NCBI RefSeq assembly: GCF_013358405.1
Contig: NZ_CP054836.1
Coordinates: 3,100,001 to 3,164,000 of the forward strand
Reading direction: 5' to 3'
Length of the DNA: 64,000 bases
From: Oricola thermophila
GTDB lineage: Bacteria > Pseudomonadota > Alphaproteobacteria > Rhizobiales > Rhizobiaceae
The notes under the pieces: generated by a model
Told to the model about the DNA's origin: nothing
The model's database searches: none
Seen by the model: the letters and a program-made list of their open reading frames with translations, nothing else
Translations under genes and position numbers: made by a program
In this document: positions 18,336 to 26,823 of the stretch, piece after piece
Numbering within the stretch: the stretch's first letter is position 1
Layout of the letters: each line of letters opens with the position of its first letter

Positions 18336-19810
18336 ACAGCAAGACCCCGCGGGGCAGCCAGCGACCGAGGCTGCCGGAAAGCCGAAACCTCTATTACGGC
18401 GGAGAATGGAAGCCGGCGAACAGTGGCCGCCGCGAGGAATGTTTCAGCCCCGCCACAGGCGAGAGCTTTGGATCCGTCGCCTATGGCGATGCATCCGACA
18501 TGGAAGCGGCGATCTCTGCGGCAAAATCCGCTTTTGCGGCCTGGCGCGACACTCCGCCTTTAGAGAGGGCGGGGCGGCTGCGGGAAATCGCGGCCGTAAT
18601 GCGTGAACACAAGGAAGAACTGGCACTCGTCGACGCCGCAGACTCCGGCAACCCGGTCGCGGCCATGCTCAAGGACATCGACATCGCGACCAGCCAGCTT
18701 GACTACTTCGCCGGCCTCGTCCTCGAGATGAAGGGAGACACCATCCCGATGGGACCGGACGCGGTCAACATGACGGTGCGCGAGCCGCTGGGTGTCGTCG
18801 GACGCATCGTCGCTTTCAACCATCCGCTGATGTTCTGCGCCTCGAAGGCTGCCGCGCCGCTGGCGGCCGGCAACACGGTGGTCATGAAGCCCGCCGAACA
18901 GGCTCCGCTTTCGGTCCTGCGCTGGCTGGAACTGATCGACGGCATTCTTCCTCCCGGCGTGCTCAACGTCGTCCATGGGGGACCGGAAGCGGGACAGGCA
19001 CTGGCCAGTCATCCCGACGTTGCCAAGGTGGGGCTGATCGGCAGCGTGCCGACCGGCCGGGCGGTCATGCAGGGGGCCTCGGCCACCATCAAGGACGTCA
19101 TTCTCGAACTCGGCGGCAAGAACGCGCTGATCGCCTGTCCCGACGCCGATATCGAAAAGACAGCCAAGGGAATCGTCGCTGGCATGAATTTCGCCTGGTG
19201 CGGCCAGTCCTGCGGTTCGACCAGTAGGGTTTTCATCCACAATGACATCCACAACGCGGTGCTGGACCGGGTGGTCGAGATGGTCCAGGCATTCAAGCCC
19301 GGCGATCCGACGGATTATTCGACGACGATGGGTGCCCTGATCAGTGCGAAGCAGCGGGATCGCGTGCTCGGCTATATCGAGGGCGCCCGACGCGAAGGCG
19401 CGCGACTGGTGGCTGGCGGTGGCGTGCCCGACGACCCGGCGCTGGCCAGGGGCAATTTCGTCGAGCCAACCATCTTCGCCGACGTGACCACGGACATGAC
19501 GATTGCCCGCGAGGAGATATTCGGTCCGGTGCTGTCGGTGTTTCGCTGGACCGACGAGGACGACGTGATGGAGAAGGCCAATGACGTCGAATACGGCCTG
19601 ACCTGCTCCATCTGGACCCGCGACCTTGCACGCGCCCACCGCATGGCGCGCCGGGCGGAAGCCGGCTTCGTCTGGGTTAACAAGTCGGCGGCGCATTTCC
19701 TCGGTGCGCCTTTCGGCGGCGTCAAGCAATCGGGAATAGGGCGCGAGGAATGCATCGGCGAAATGCTCTCCTTCACGCGCGAGAAGAACATCCACATCGC
19801 GCTGGACTAG
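18332..19810 (+). CDS. NAD(P)-dependent aldehyde dehydrogenase
   Basis: This 492-residue aldehyde dehydrogenase oxidises an aldehyde to the acid. Catalytic residues are visible: Asn163 in FNHP, Glu259 in LELGGKN and the nucleophile Cys294 in GQSCGS. The length is normal. It is translationally coupled to tctA by ATGA overlap. With the ThDP enzyme four genes upstream it could complete a 2-oxo acid to aldehyde to acid sequence, as benzoylformate decarboxylase and benzaldehyde dehydrogenase do in mandelate pathways. The substrate is inferred only from context. Confidence 0.92.
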   Translation: MNSKTPRGSQRPRLPESRNLYYGGEWKPANSGRREECFSPATGESFGSVAYGDASDMEAAISAAKSAFAAWRDTPPLERAGRLREIAAVMREHKEELALVDAADSGNPVAAMLKDIDIATSQLDYFAGLVLEMKGDTIPMGPDAVNMTVREPLGVVGRIVAFNHPLMFCASKAAAPLAAGNTVVMKPAEQAPLSVLRWLELIDGILPPGVLNVVHGGPEAGQALASHPDVAKVGLIGSVPTGRAVMQGASATIKDVILELGGKNALIACPDADIEKTAKGIVAGMNFAWCGQSCGSTSRVFIHNDIHNAVLDRVVEMVQAFKPGDPTDYSTTMGALISAKQRDRVLGYIEGARREGARLVAGGGVPDDPALARGNFVEPTIFADVTTDMTIAREEIFGPVLSVFRWTDEDDVMEKANDVEYGLTCSIWTRDLARAHRMARRAEAGFVWVNKSAAHFLGAPFGGVKQSGIGREECIGEMLSFTREKNIHIALD

Positions 19811-19814
19811 AGAC

Positions 19815-20894
19815 GTGTCGTCGCAATTTCGATGGAAAACAGCCGCGGGAACGCTCGCAATCGCTACCGTCGGCGGCTTTCTCGCCAGCCTTGCGGGACT
19901 GCCGCTGCCGTGGCTGATCGGTGCCCAGATCGCGCTGTGCATCGTCGCCCTGATGCGGATCGACATATTCGGCGCACCACCCCAGTGGCCCCGCGCCAGC
20001 CGCGACCTTTTCTTGCCGGTCCTGGGAGTGATGATCGGTACATCCTTTTCCGCTGAAGTGCTGGAAGGGATACCGCAATGGTGGCCCAGCCTGCTCGCGC
20101 TGTCGGCATTCATTGTGGTCGTGCATGGCATCGTGTTTTTCATCTTTCGCCGCATAGGGGGATACGACAACGCCACCGCGTTTTTCGCTTCTTTTCCCGG
20201 TGGCTTCGTCGAGGCGACCATTCTTGGCGAGGAGGCAGGCGGCAATCAGCAGGTTATCGTCATTCAGCATTTCCTGCGTATCTCGTTGATCGTCTTCCTG
20301 GTGCCACTGATCTTCTGGGCAGTCAGCGGGACGGTGGTTGGAAGCGCTGCGGGCGTGACCATGGGCGGGGTTACGGGGCCGGCCCGACCGGTCGACTTTG
20401 CCGTGCTCGCGGTCGCCGGGGTCGTCGGCACGCTGGTTGCGCGGCGGCTGAGATTGCCGGCCAAGGACATTTCGGGAGCGATTGCCGCCAGCGCTTTCGT
20501 TCACATAATGGGCTGGGCTGATGGAGCCCTGCCGCCGGCGCTGATCGCGCTGACGCAGCTGATGATCGGCACCGCTCTCGGGGTTGGCTTCACCGGCGTC
20601 TCGCGCAGCGAGATCCTGCGGGCGACCGGCCTTGCATTCCTGGCCTTCGGCCTCGTTTTCCTCGGCGCAGTCGGCTGCGGATACTTCCTTCAGGATCTCA
20701 CGGGCACGTCGCTGGAGGCGCTGATCCTTTCCTTCGCGCCCGGAGGGCTGGCCGAAATGAGCCTGATCGCCCTGTCGCTGCATCTGAGCGTACCCTTCGT
20801 GACGCTGCACCATCTGTACCGCATCTTTTTCACCGTGGCGGTGCTGCCGCAGTTATACCGCCTCATAGAACGCGGCGGCGCGCCGGAAGCATGA
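19815..20894 (+). CDS. AbrB-family (PF05145) polytopic membrane protein
   Basis: This 359-residue protein has about 9-10 membrane helices in two similar halves. PWLIGAQIALCIVAL and later GLAEMSLIALSLHLSVPFVTLHH are typical of the membrane AbrB/Mpl17 family, often mis-named ammonia monooxygenase. These genes are frequently linked to tripartite carboxylate transporters; the function is unknown. It starts at GTG 19815, 4 bp after the ALDH stop, and ends the operon. It is unrelated to the Bacillus DNA-binding AbrB. Confidence 0.82.
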   Translation: MSSQFRWKTAAGTLAIATVGGFLASLAGLPLPWLIGAQIALCIVALMRIDIFGAPPQWPRASRDLFLPVLGVMIGTSFSAEVLEGIPQWWPSLLALSAFIVVVHGIVFFIFRRIGGYDNATAFFASFPGGFVEATILGEEAGGNQQVIVIQHFLRISLIVFLVPLIFWAVSGTVVGSAAGVTMGGVTGPARPVDFAVLAVAGVVGTLVARRLRLPAKDISGAIAASAFVHIMGWADGALPPALIALTQLMIGTALGVGFTGVSRSEILRATGLAFLAFGLVFLGAVGCGYFLQDLTGTSLEALILSFAPGGLAEMSLIALSLHLSVPFVTLHHLYRIFFTVAVLPQLYRLIERGGAPEA

Positions 20895-20904
20895 GGGACA
20901 CGTG

Positions 20905-20936
20905 AAAAGGCCCGGCAGGCAATTGCCCGCCGGGCC
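20905..20936 (-). terminator. Rho-independent terminator for the minus-strand binding-protein gene
   Basis: A 12-bp stem with one mismatch (20909-20920 and 20925-20936) and an AATT loop lies between the convergent stops at 20894 and 20965. On the minus strand it is followed by TTTT (bases 20905-20908). It may also stop plus-strand transcripts from the tct operon, although there is no U-run in that direction. Confidence 0.75.
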
Positions 20937-20964
20937 AGGTTGCGTCCGGGGTCCCTGTCCCAGC

Positions 20965-22017
20965 CTACTGCCCGTATTTGTCGGGCGTCTTCACGAATTC
21001 CTCCAGATCGGGGATCTCGTCGATGAAGCCGTAACGCTTGGCCAGTTCTGCGCCCATCTCGAAATCGGTCGCGGAAAGCGTCGTGTTCCAGAACGGCAAG
21101 GCCATCGAGTGGGCTACCTTGGGATTGGCGTTCTCGTTGAACTTTGGAAACGAGTCGCGCACTTCTTGCGGGTTCTCCGAGGCGAATTCCATCGCCTTGT
21201 TGATGGCCCGAGTGAAGGCCGCGACAACGTCTGGACGCTGTTCGATCAGCTTGTCGGAGGTGAAATAGGCCGACATCAGGAAGCTAGGTCCCGTCTCGAT
21301 CAGGGGATGCATGATGACGCGGGTGTCGCCAAACATGTCGCCCACGGTCACGAAGGGCTCGACCACCCAGGCAGCGTCGACCTGGCCCTGATTGACCGCG
21401 CCGACCGCATCCGGGAACTGGACCTCGATGAAATTCACCTGCTCCTGCGGGTTTTCGACGCCGGCATTCTCCAGCGCGCGCAGCAGCACCATGTGGGGCG
21501 TGTTGTTGAGCGTGTTGACCGAAACGGTCTTACCAATCAGGTCGGTCGCCTCCCGGATGTCACTGTCGATCTTCACGATGACGCCGTCCCAGGCAGTCTC
21601 GACGTCCGGCGAACCAACGACCGCCTTGGCTATGGCGCTGACACCCAGACCGCGCGAGCGTGCGATCAGCAACGATGTCTGGTTGGAGAAGCCGAAGTCG
21701 AACTCTTGGGCGACAACGGCGGTGACGATATCCTGCCCCCCCGGTTCGGGTTTCAGCTCGACCTCCAGTCCCTCGTCCTTGAACCAACCTTTCTCCACGG
21801 CCAGGAAGGCCGGGATCAGCGGCGCGATCGGAATGGTGCCGAGCGTGACGCGGTAGGGATTGTTCGGATCGAGCGGCTTGTCGTCCTGCGCCGCCCCCGG
21901 CGCGATGCCGGCTGCAACGAACGCCACGGCCAGCGCCACCGCGAGCGGCGCCCTGATGCCGATCGCTCGACGGGTTATCTTGCGCGGATGCATGTCCGCG
22001 CACATAGGCGTGTTCAT
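20965..22017 (-). CDS. ABC transporter substrate-binding protein, TauA/SsuA/NMT1 type
   Basis: This 350-residue periplasmic protein has a long signal peptide (about 1-48, ending PGAAQ). The NMT1/TauA-type features YRVTLGTIPIAPLIPAFLAVEKGWFKDEGL and VDAAWVVEPF are present. It starts at 22017 behind a GGGAGGAG site; the longer frame to 22047 lacks support. It is transcribed divergently from the two permeases and ATPase that it presumably serves. Homologues bind sulfonates, nitrate, pyrimidines or aromatic acids. Context with ring-cleavage genes favours an aromatic carboxylate. Confidence 0.88.
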   Translation of the reverse strand: MNTPMCADMHPRKITRRAIGIRAPLAVALAVAFVAAGIAPGAAQDDKPLDPNNPYRVTLGTIPIAPLIPAFLAVEKGWFKDEGLEVELKPEPGGQDIVTAVVAQEFDFGFSNQTSLLIARSRGLGVSAIAKAVVGSPDVETAWDGVIVKIDSDIREATDLIGKTVSVNTLNNTPHMVLLRALENAGVENPQEQVNFIEVQFPDAVGAVNQGQVDAAWVVEPFVTVGDMFGDTRVIMHPLIETGPSFLMSAYFTSDKLIEQRPDVVAAFTRAINKAMEFASENPQEVRDSFPKFNENANPKVAHSMALPFWNTTLSATDFEMGAELAKRYGFIDEIPDLEEFVKTPDKYGQ

Positions 22018-22260
22018 AGGCTCCTCCCATGCAATGCGCGGCCGCATTGCGCCGCGATCCCACTAAAATCGCATGATCGCCCGGCCGGACCCACTACAAA
22101 TGACTAATGGCAGCGCTGCAAAAATGTGGTCGCCGACCACCGGCATCCGGCGACGCAGCAAATTCGAAGGGCAGCCCTAAGCAAACTGTTGTGGGTTTGC
22201 CACAACGCGTCGTGCCATCAATCGCACATGCATGCGCACGGGGCGCTGCCGAGAGGACAG

Positions 22261-23100
22261 ATGGCAAAAGAACCGAACGCGGATATCGACACGCGGGATG
22301 CCGCCCGGAACGGGACGGGCATCGCCGTCGTGCTGACCGGGGACGCGGCACTGCCGTGGCTCGGCACCTTTGCGTTCGTCGCCCTAGTCGAGTTCGTTAC
22401 GCGATCCGGTATCGTGCCGCAGCAGTTCTTCCCCGCGCCGACCACCATGTTTGCCACGCTGGCGGCGCAATTCGCGCTACCGGACTTCTGGCTGGCATTG
22501 TGGAACACGCTCTGGACCTGGGCAGCGAGCCTCCTCATTGCCTCAACGCTCGGCATTGCGCTTGGCGTCGCCATGGGGGCGTCGCGCCTTCTCTTCGCAG
22601 CGCTGCGGCTGATAGTGGAGTTCCTGCGCCCGATTCCGTCCGTCGCGCTCATTCCGGCGGTGATCCTCGTCATCGGCATCAACTACGAGAGCAAGATATT
22701 TCTCGCCGCATTCGCCGCATTCTGGCCCGTCCTGATCCAGTCGATCTACGGCATGCACGATGTTGAGCCGGTGGCGGTCGAGACGGCTAGATCATTTGGC
22801 TTCGGACGCGCCGCCCGGCTGGCACTGGTCTCGCTGCCGCTGGCGCTGCCCTACATCGCCACCGGCGTGCGGATCGGCGCGGCCGTGGCACTGATCATCG
22901 TCGTGACGATGGAGATCGTCATCGGCGTCCCGGGACTGGGCAAGATCATCCTCGAGGCACGCCAAGGAGCCAATGTCGAACGCGCCTACGCACTGATACT
23001 AGCCTCCGGCCTGCTCGGATGGGGCCTGAACACGGCATTGGCCCGCCTAGAGTCGAAACTCCTTTTCTGGCACCCGTCCTACAGGAGGGCACACGCATGA
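22261..23100 (+). CDS. ABC transporter permease (SsuC/TauC type)
   Basis: This 279-residue permease has six predicted membrane helices and the BPD-transp-1 EAA-like loop VEPVAVETARSFGFGRAARLALVSLPLALPYI at about residues 170-200. The start ATG 22261 follows GAGAGGA; the longer frame from 22126 would extend into the divergent promoter region. It shares ATGA with the next permease gene. Two non-identical permeases would form a heterodimeric channel. Confidence 0.9.
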   Translation: MAKEPNADIDTRDAARNGTGIAVVLTGDAALPWLGTFAFVALVEFVTRSGIVPQQFFPAPTTMFATLAAQFALPDFWLALWNTLWTWAASLLIASTLGIALGVAMGASRLLFAALRLIVEFLRPIPSVALIPAVILVIGINYESKIFLAAFAAFWPVLIQSIYGMHDVEPVAVETARSFGFGRAARLALVSLPLALPYIATGVRIGAAVALIIVVTMEIVIGVPGLGKIILEARQGANVERAYALILASGLLGWGLNTALARLESKLLFWHPSYRRAHA

Positions 23101-23873
23101 AACCGCGCCTGACCGTCCTGCTGATCGCGCTCGAAATCGCCACGCCGCTGGCGCTGGTCGCCGCCTATGCGCTGTGGGCCGGACCGCGCGACGACTTCTT
23201 CTTTCCGCCTCTTCGCGAGGTTCTTTCGGTCTTCATGGCGGACTGGCTGGGGGAACGGCTGTCAAGCGACATATGGCCGAGCATCCGGCGCATCCTGATC
23301 GGTTTCACCCTGTCAGCGGCGCTTGCAGTCGGCCTCGGCATATTGTGCGGCCTTTCGCGGCGAACGCGCCTCGCCGTGACTCCGCTGATCGAGTTCTTCC
23401 GCGCGCTGCCGCCGCCGGCGCTGCTGCCGCTGACATTGCTGGTCCTCGGCGTGGGCGACAGCGCCAAGATCCTGCTGATCGCGCTCGTATGCGTCTTCCC
23501 GATCCTGCTCAACACGATTGCCGGCATTTCCGGAATCGACCCGACCCTGCGCGAGACGGCCCGCGTGTTCGGCATCACCCGGCGCGACACGCTGTTGCAC
23601 GTCATCATTCCGGGTGCGATGCCCAGCATTTTCGCCGGTCTCAGGACAAGCATGTCGCTTGCCGTGATCATGATGGTGATCAGCGAGTTCGTGGCGGCCT
23701 CGAACGGCATCGGCTTCGGCATATGGCAGGCAAAGCGGCTGTTCGACATTCCCGCCATGTGGGCCGGCATCATCCTGCTTGGCATACTCGGCTACGGCCT
23801 GAACATGACGCTGCTGCTGGTCGAGCGCCGGGTGCTCGCCTGGCACCGCGGCGCGCGCGCTGCCGCGCACTAG
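23097..23873 (+). CDS. ABC transporter permease (SsuC/TauC type), second subunit
   Basis: This 258-residue permease has about six membrane helices and the coupling loop with IDPTLRETARVFGITRRDTL (about 155-175). The start at 23097 overlaps the preceding stop (ATGA). Together with the neighbouring permease and ATPase it makes an importer of the taurine/nitrate/aromatic sulfonate class. Confidence 0.9.
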   Translation: MKPRLTVLLIALEIATPLALVAAYALWAGPRDDFFFPPLREVLSVFMADWLGERLSSDIWPSIRRILIGFTLSAALAVGLGILCGLSRRTRLAVTPLIEFFRALPPPALLPLTLLVLGVGDSAKILLIALVCVFPILLNTIAGISGIDPTLRETARVFGITRRDTLLHVIIPGAMPSIFAGLRTSMSLAVIMMVISEFVAASNGIGFGIWQAKRLFDIPAMWAGIILLGILGYGLNMTLLLVERRVLAWHRGARAAAH

Positions 23874-23891
23874 CTCCCGGGGAGGAAAGAG

Positions 23892-24656
23892 GTGCTTCGC
23901 GTCGAGAAGTTGAGCAAGAGTTTCGGAACGGTACGCGCCATCGCGGATATATCCGTCGAATTTTCACAGGGCGCGTTCACCTGCATCGTCGGCCCGTCGG
24001 GATGCGGCAAGACCACCCTGCTGAAGTGTCTTTCCGGGCTGGTCCCCCCCAGCTCGGGCCGGGTGATCCTCGACGGCGTGCCGGTCACGAAACCGCCGAA
24101 GAAGATGGCACTGGTCTTCCAGGACTACTCGCGCTCGCTCTTTCCCTGGATGACCGTGCGCCAGAACGTGGCCTTTCCACTGCGCAACAAGGGCCTAACC
24201 GCCGACGACGCGCAACGCCTCGTCCGGGAATCTCTGGAGGCCGTCGGGCTGACCGAAGCGACGGACCGCTATCCCTGGCAGCTTTCGGGCGGAATGCAGC
24301 AGCGCACCTCGATAGCCCGGGCCATCGCCTACCAGCCGGAAATACTGCTGATGGACGAGCCGTTCGCCTCGGTCGACGCGCAGACGCGCTCGGACCTCGA
24401 GGACCTGATGCTGTCGATCAAGGCGCGCTACGGCATGACGATCCTGTTCGTCACGCACGACATCGACGAGTCCGTCTATCTGGGTGACCGGATCGTCGTG
24501 CTGGGCGCGCCGCCGACGACGGTGCAGGAAGTGCTCGACGTACCGCTACCCGGGCACCGCGACCAGATCACCACCAAGGCCGATCCGCGGTACCTGCGCC
24601 TGCGCGAACATGTCTATCGGGAAATCATGCGCCCCCGGCAGGACCGGAACGGCTAA
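23892..24656 (+). CDS. ABC transporter ATP-binding protein (SsuB/TauB type)
   Basis: This 254-residue ATPase has Walker A GPSGCGKTT near residue 37, Q-loop FQDY, signature LSGGMQQR near 135 and Walker B ILLMDEP near 157. It starts at GTG 23892 after GGGAGGAAAGAG. It energises the two permeases upstream and is followed 20 bp later by the LigB-like gene, so importer and ring-cleavage enzyme are in one operon. Confidence 0.93.
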   Translation: MLRVEKLSKSFGTVRAIADISVEFSQGAFTCIVGPSGCGKTTLLKCLSGLVPPSSGRVILDGVPVTKPPKKMALVFQDYSRSLFPWMTVRQNVAFPLRNKGLTADDAQRLVRESLEAVGLTEATDRYPWQLSGGMQQRTSIARAIAYQPEILLMDEPFASVDAQTRSDLEDLMLSIKARYGMTILFVTHDIDESVYLGDRIVVLGAPPTTVQEVLDVPLPGHRDQITTKADPRYLRLREHVYREIMRPRQDRNG

Positions 24657-24676
24657 ACGGGAAAGAGGAGAAAGAA

Positions 24677-25513
24677 ATGGCGACCATCGCGGGAGGAATC
24701 GGCGTGCCACATACGCCCTATTTCCCCAGATTTGCCGCAGCGGAGGGGCCGGACGGCGAGATAAACCGTCAATTCGGCAAGGTGCGCGCGGAACTTCAGC
24801 GCCACGATCCGGACGTGATCGTGATCGTCGACACCGACCACTTCAACACCTTCTATTTCGACAATTTTCCCACCTTCGCAATCGGCTGCGACCACACCTT
24901 CTACGGCCCCGTCGACGACGTGGCACTGATGCCGCCGCGTGACATCGGCTCGAACAAGGCCCTGGCGCTGCATCTGCACCGTCGGCTCGTCGCGCAGGAA
25001 TTCGACACGGCACTAGTGACCAACTACCGGGTGGGCCATTCGATCGGCGTGCCGTTCTATTTCCTGACGCCGGACCTCGACATCCCGATCATTCCGGTCT
25101 TTCTCAACGGGCACCTGCCGCCGATGCCGCTCGCCTCGCGATGCCATACCTTCGGCCGTGCGCTCCGTCAGGCGATCCTTTCCTGGCCGGAAGACATCCG
25201 CGTCGAGGTCATCGGCACTGGCAGCTTCTCGCTCGACGTGGCCGGACCGAAAATGTTTCCCGGCGAGAACTACGGCGTGCCGGACCTGCCTTGGGCAAAG
25301 CGCGTCATCGAACTGATGTTGGCCGGTGACATGGACACCCTTCTGTCGGAAGCGACGGAGGAGCGAATGCTGGCCGCAGGAAATGTCGGCGGCGAACTGC
25401 TCAACTGGATCGCGATGATCGGCGCGGTCGGCAACGACCGGGCATCCTGGATCGACCTGCAGGAGATACGTGGCCACGCCTACGGCGTCTGGGAAGCGGG
25501 AGGAAACCGATGA
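24677..25513 (+). CDS. LigB-family extradiol dioxygenase catalytic subunit, atypical active site
   Basis: This 278-residue protein belongs to the class III (LigB) extradiol ring-cleavage family. The expected Fe(II) ligands are visible as His12 (VPHTP), His55 (DTDHF) and Glu240 (GGELLNW). The loop that in protocatechuate 4,5-dioxygenase carries the catalytic histidine (GTGGxSH) reads GTGSFSL here, putting Leu186 at that place by eye alignment. It overlaps the LigA-like gene by ATGA; the usual order is ligA-ligB, here reversed. It likely opens an ortho-dihydroxy aromatic ring, possibly protocatechuate-like given the decarboxylase downstream, but substrate and even activity are uncertain. Confidence 0.87.
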   Translation: MATIAGGIGVPHTPYFPRFAAAEGPDGEINRQFGKVRAELQRHDPDVIVIVDTDHFNTFYFDNFPTFAIGCDHTFYGPVDDVALMPPRDIGSNKALALHLHRRLVAQEFDTALVTNYRVGHSIGVPFYFLTPDLDIPIIPVFLNGHLPPMPLASRCHTFGRALRQAILSWPEDIRVEVIGTGSFSLDVAGPKMFPGENYGVPDLPWAKRVIELMLAGDMDTLLSEATEERMLAAGNVGGELLNWIAMIGAVGNDRASWIDLQEIRGHAYGVWEAGGNR

Positions 25514-25794
25514 GCATCTATGCCGTGAACCGAATGTGCCACCAGCTCATGCACGACAAGAATCACCGCTACGCGATGCAGAACTATCCCGAGCAGGTCG
25601 TCGCCCGGCTCGACTTGACCGACGAGGAGCGCGAGGCCGTGCTGGCCGGCGATGTCGGCAGGCTCTACCTGATGGGCGCCAACGCCTTCCTGCTGGGCTA
25701 CCTCACCCGCTTCGAAGTGCTCGGCCTGACCCTGCCCGTCTACAACGAGCGCATGCGCGCCGTCGACGGGCTGACGCCGAAGACCGACCTGTGA
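25510..25794 (+). CDS. LigA-like small subunit of extradiol dioxygenase
   Basis: This 94-residue, mostly helical protein matches the LigA small-subunit fold (protocatechuate 4,5-dioxygenase alpha chain), with LTDEEREAVLAGDVGRLYLMGANAFLL at about 37-63. It covers the active site of LigB in known complexes. The start ATG overlaps the LigB-like stop by four bases, so stoichiometric coupled translation is expected. Confidence 0.85.
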   Translation: MSIYAVNRMCHQLMHDKNHRYAMQNYPEQVVARLDLTDEEREAVLAGDVGRLYLMGANAFLLGYLTRFEVLGLTLPVYNERMRAVDGLTPKTDL

Positions 25795-25830
25795 ATCCGG
25801 CAACACCAAAGCCCGAGAAAGGCCCTCCGA

Positions 25831-26820
25831 ATGAGTAACTTGCAATTGTCCATGGCAGTAGGCGACTATGACCGCGTTCGCCCGCTGTTCGACGGCGAAG
25901 TGCAAATCGACGGGGTCGATCCCGTCTTCCTGCGGCTGTCCCCGGAGGAAATATTCTTCCGCGCCTTCCGCCACGCCGATTTCGACATCTGCGAATTGTC
26001 CCTCAGCTCCTTTGCCGTGAAGACGGCGCGCAACGACTGCCCCTATGTCGGAATTCCGGTCTTTCCCTCGCGAGCCTTCCGGCACACCTCGATCTATGTG
26101 CGCAAGGACCGCGGAATCGACGCCCCGGCGGCGCTGAAGGGAAAACGTGTCGGCGTACCGGAGTACCAGCTGACCGCCAATGTGTGGGCGCGCGCGCTGC
26201 TGGAAGACGAGTACGGCGTCAGGCCGGCCGACATAGAGTGGGTGCGCGCCGGCATCGAGCAGCCGGGACGGCCGGAAAAGATCAAGCTCGACCTGCCCGG
26301 CGACGTCATGCTGAGCGATGCGCCGGAGGGCCGCACGCTTTCCGGCATGCTCGCCGCCGGCGAGATAGATGCGCTGATCGGACCGCGCATTCCCTCGTGC
26401 TTCGGGCCGGAAAACAAAGTTGGCTGGCTGTTCGACGATCCCAGGGCGGCGGCCCTGGACTACTACCGGCGCACTCGCATTTTCCCGATCATGCATGTCG
26501 TCGGCATCCGCCGCGACCTCGTCGACAATCATCCCTGGCTTCCGGCGACCGTGGCCAAGGCTTTCGACGCGGCCAAAAGGGTTTGTGCCGACCGGCTGTC
26601 CGACACCTCGGCAACCAAGGTCATGCTGCCCTTCATCGAGGAGCAAATCCACGAGGTGAAAGAACTGATGGGCGAGGACTACTGGTCCTACGGCCTCGGG
26701 CCGAATCGGCACGTTCTGGAGACCTTCCTGCGGCATCACCACAGCCAGGGCCTTTCGCCGCGCCAGGTGGCGCCGGAGGAACTGTTCCATCCCAGCACCC
26801 TGGAGACCGCCGTCATCTGA
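25831..26820 (+). CDS. 4,5-dihydroxyphthalate decarboxylase-family protein
   Basis: This 329-residue protein resembles 4,5-dihydroxyphthalate decarboxylase (Pht5/PhtD), which makes protocatechuate. Family features are the N-terminal VGDYDRVRPLFDGEVQIDGVDP, FDICELSLSSF and IGVPEYQ-like GVPEYQLTANVWAR, and the C-terminal YGLGPNRHVLETFLRHHHSQGLSPR. It has no signal peptide, although the fold is related to periplasmic binding proteins. It is 36 bp after the LigA-like gene. Decarboxylase plus extradiol dioxygenase would take a phthalate-like diol through protocatechuate to a ring-opened product. No ring-hydroxylating oxygenase is in the window, so the upstream diol must be imported or made elsewhere. 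Confidence 0.85.
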   Translation: MSNLQLSMAVGDYDRVRPLFDGEVQIDGVDPVFLRLSPEEIFFRAFRHADFDICELSLSSFAVKTARNDCPYVGIPVFPSRAFRHTSIYVRKDRGIDAPAALKGKRVGVPEYQLTANVWARALLEDEYGVRPADIEWVRAGIEQPGRPEKIKLDLPGDVMLSDAPEGRTLSGMLAAGEIDALIGPRIPSCFGPENKVGWLFDDPRAAALDYYRRTRIFPIMHVVGIRRDLVDNHPWLPATVAKAFDAAKRVCADRLSDTSATKVMLPFIEEQIHEVKELMGEDYWSYGLGPNRHVLETFLRHHHSQGLSPRQVAPEELFHPSTLETAVI

Positions 26821-26823
26821 GCG

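Noticed and set aside
18560..20245. A 561-codon minus-strand open frame
   Set aside because: It is antisense to the aldehyde dehydrogenase and AbrB genes, which have intact catalytic or family motifs.
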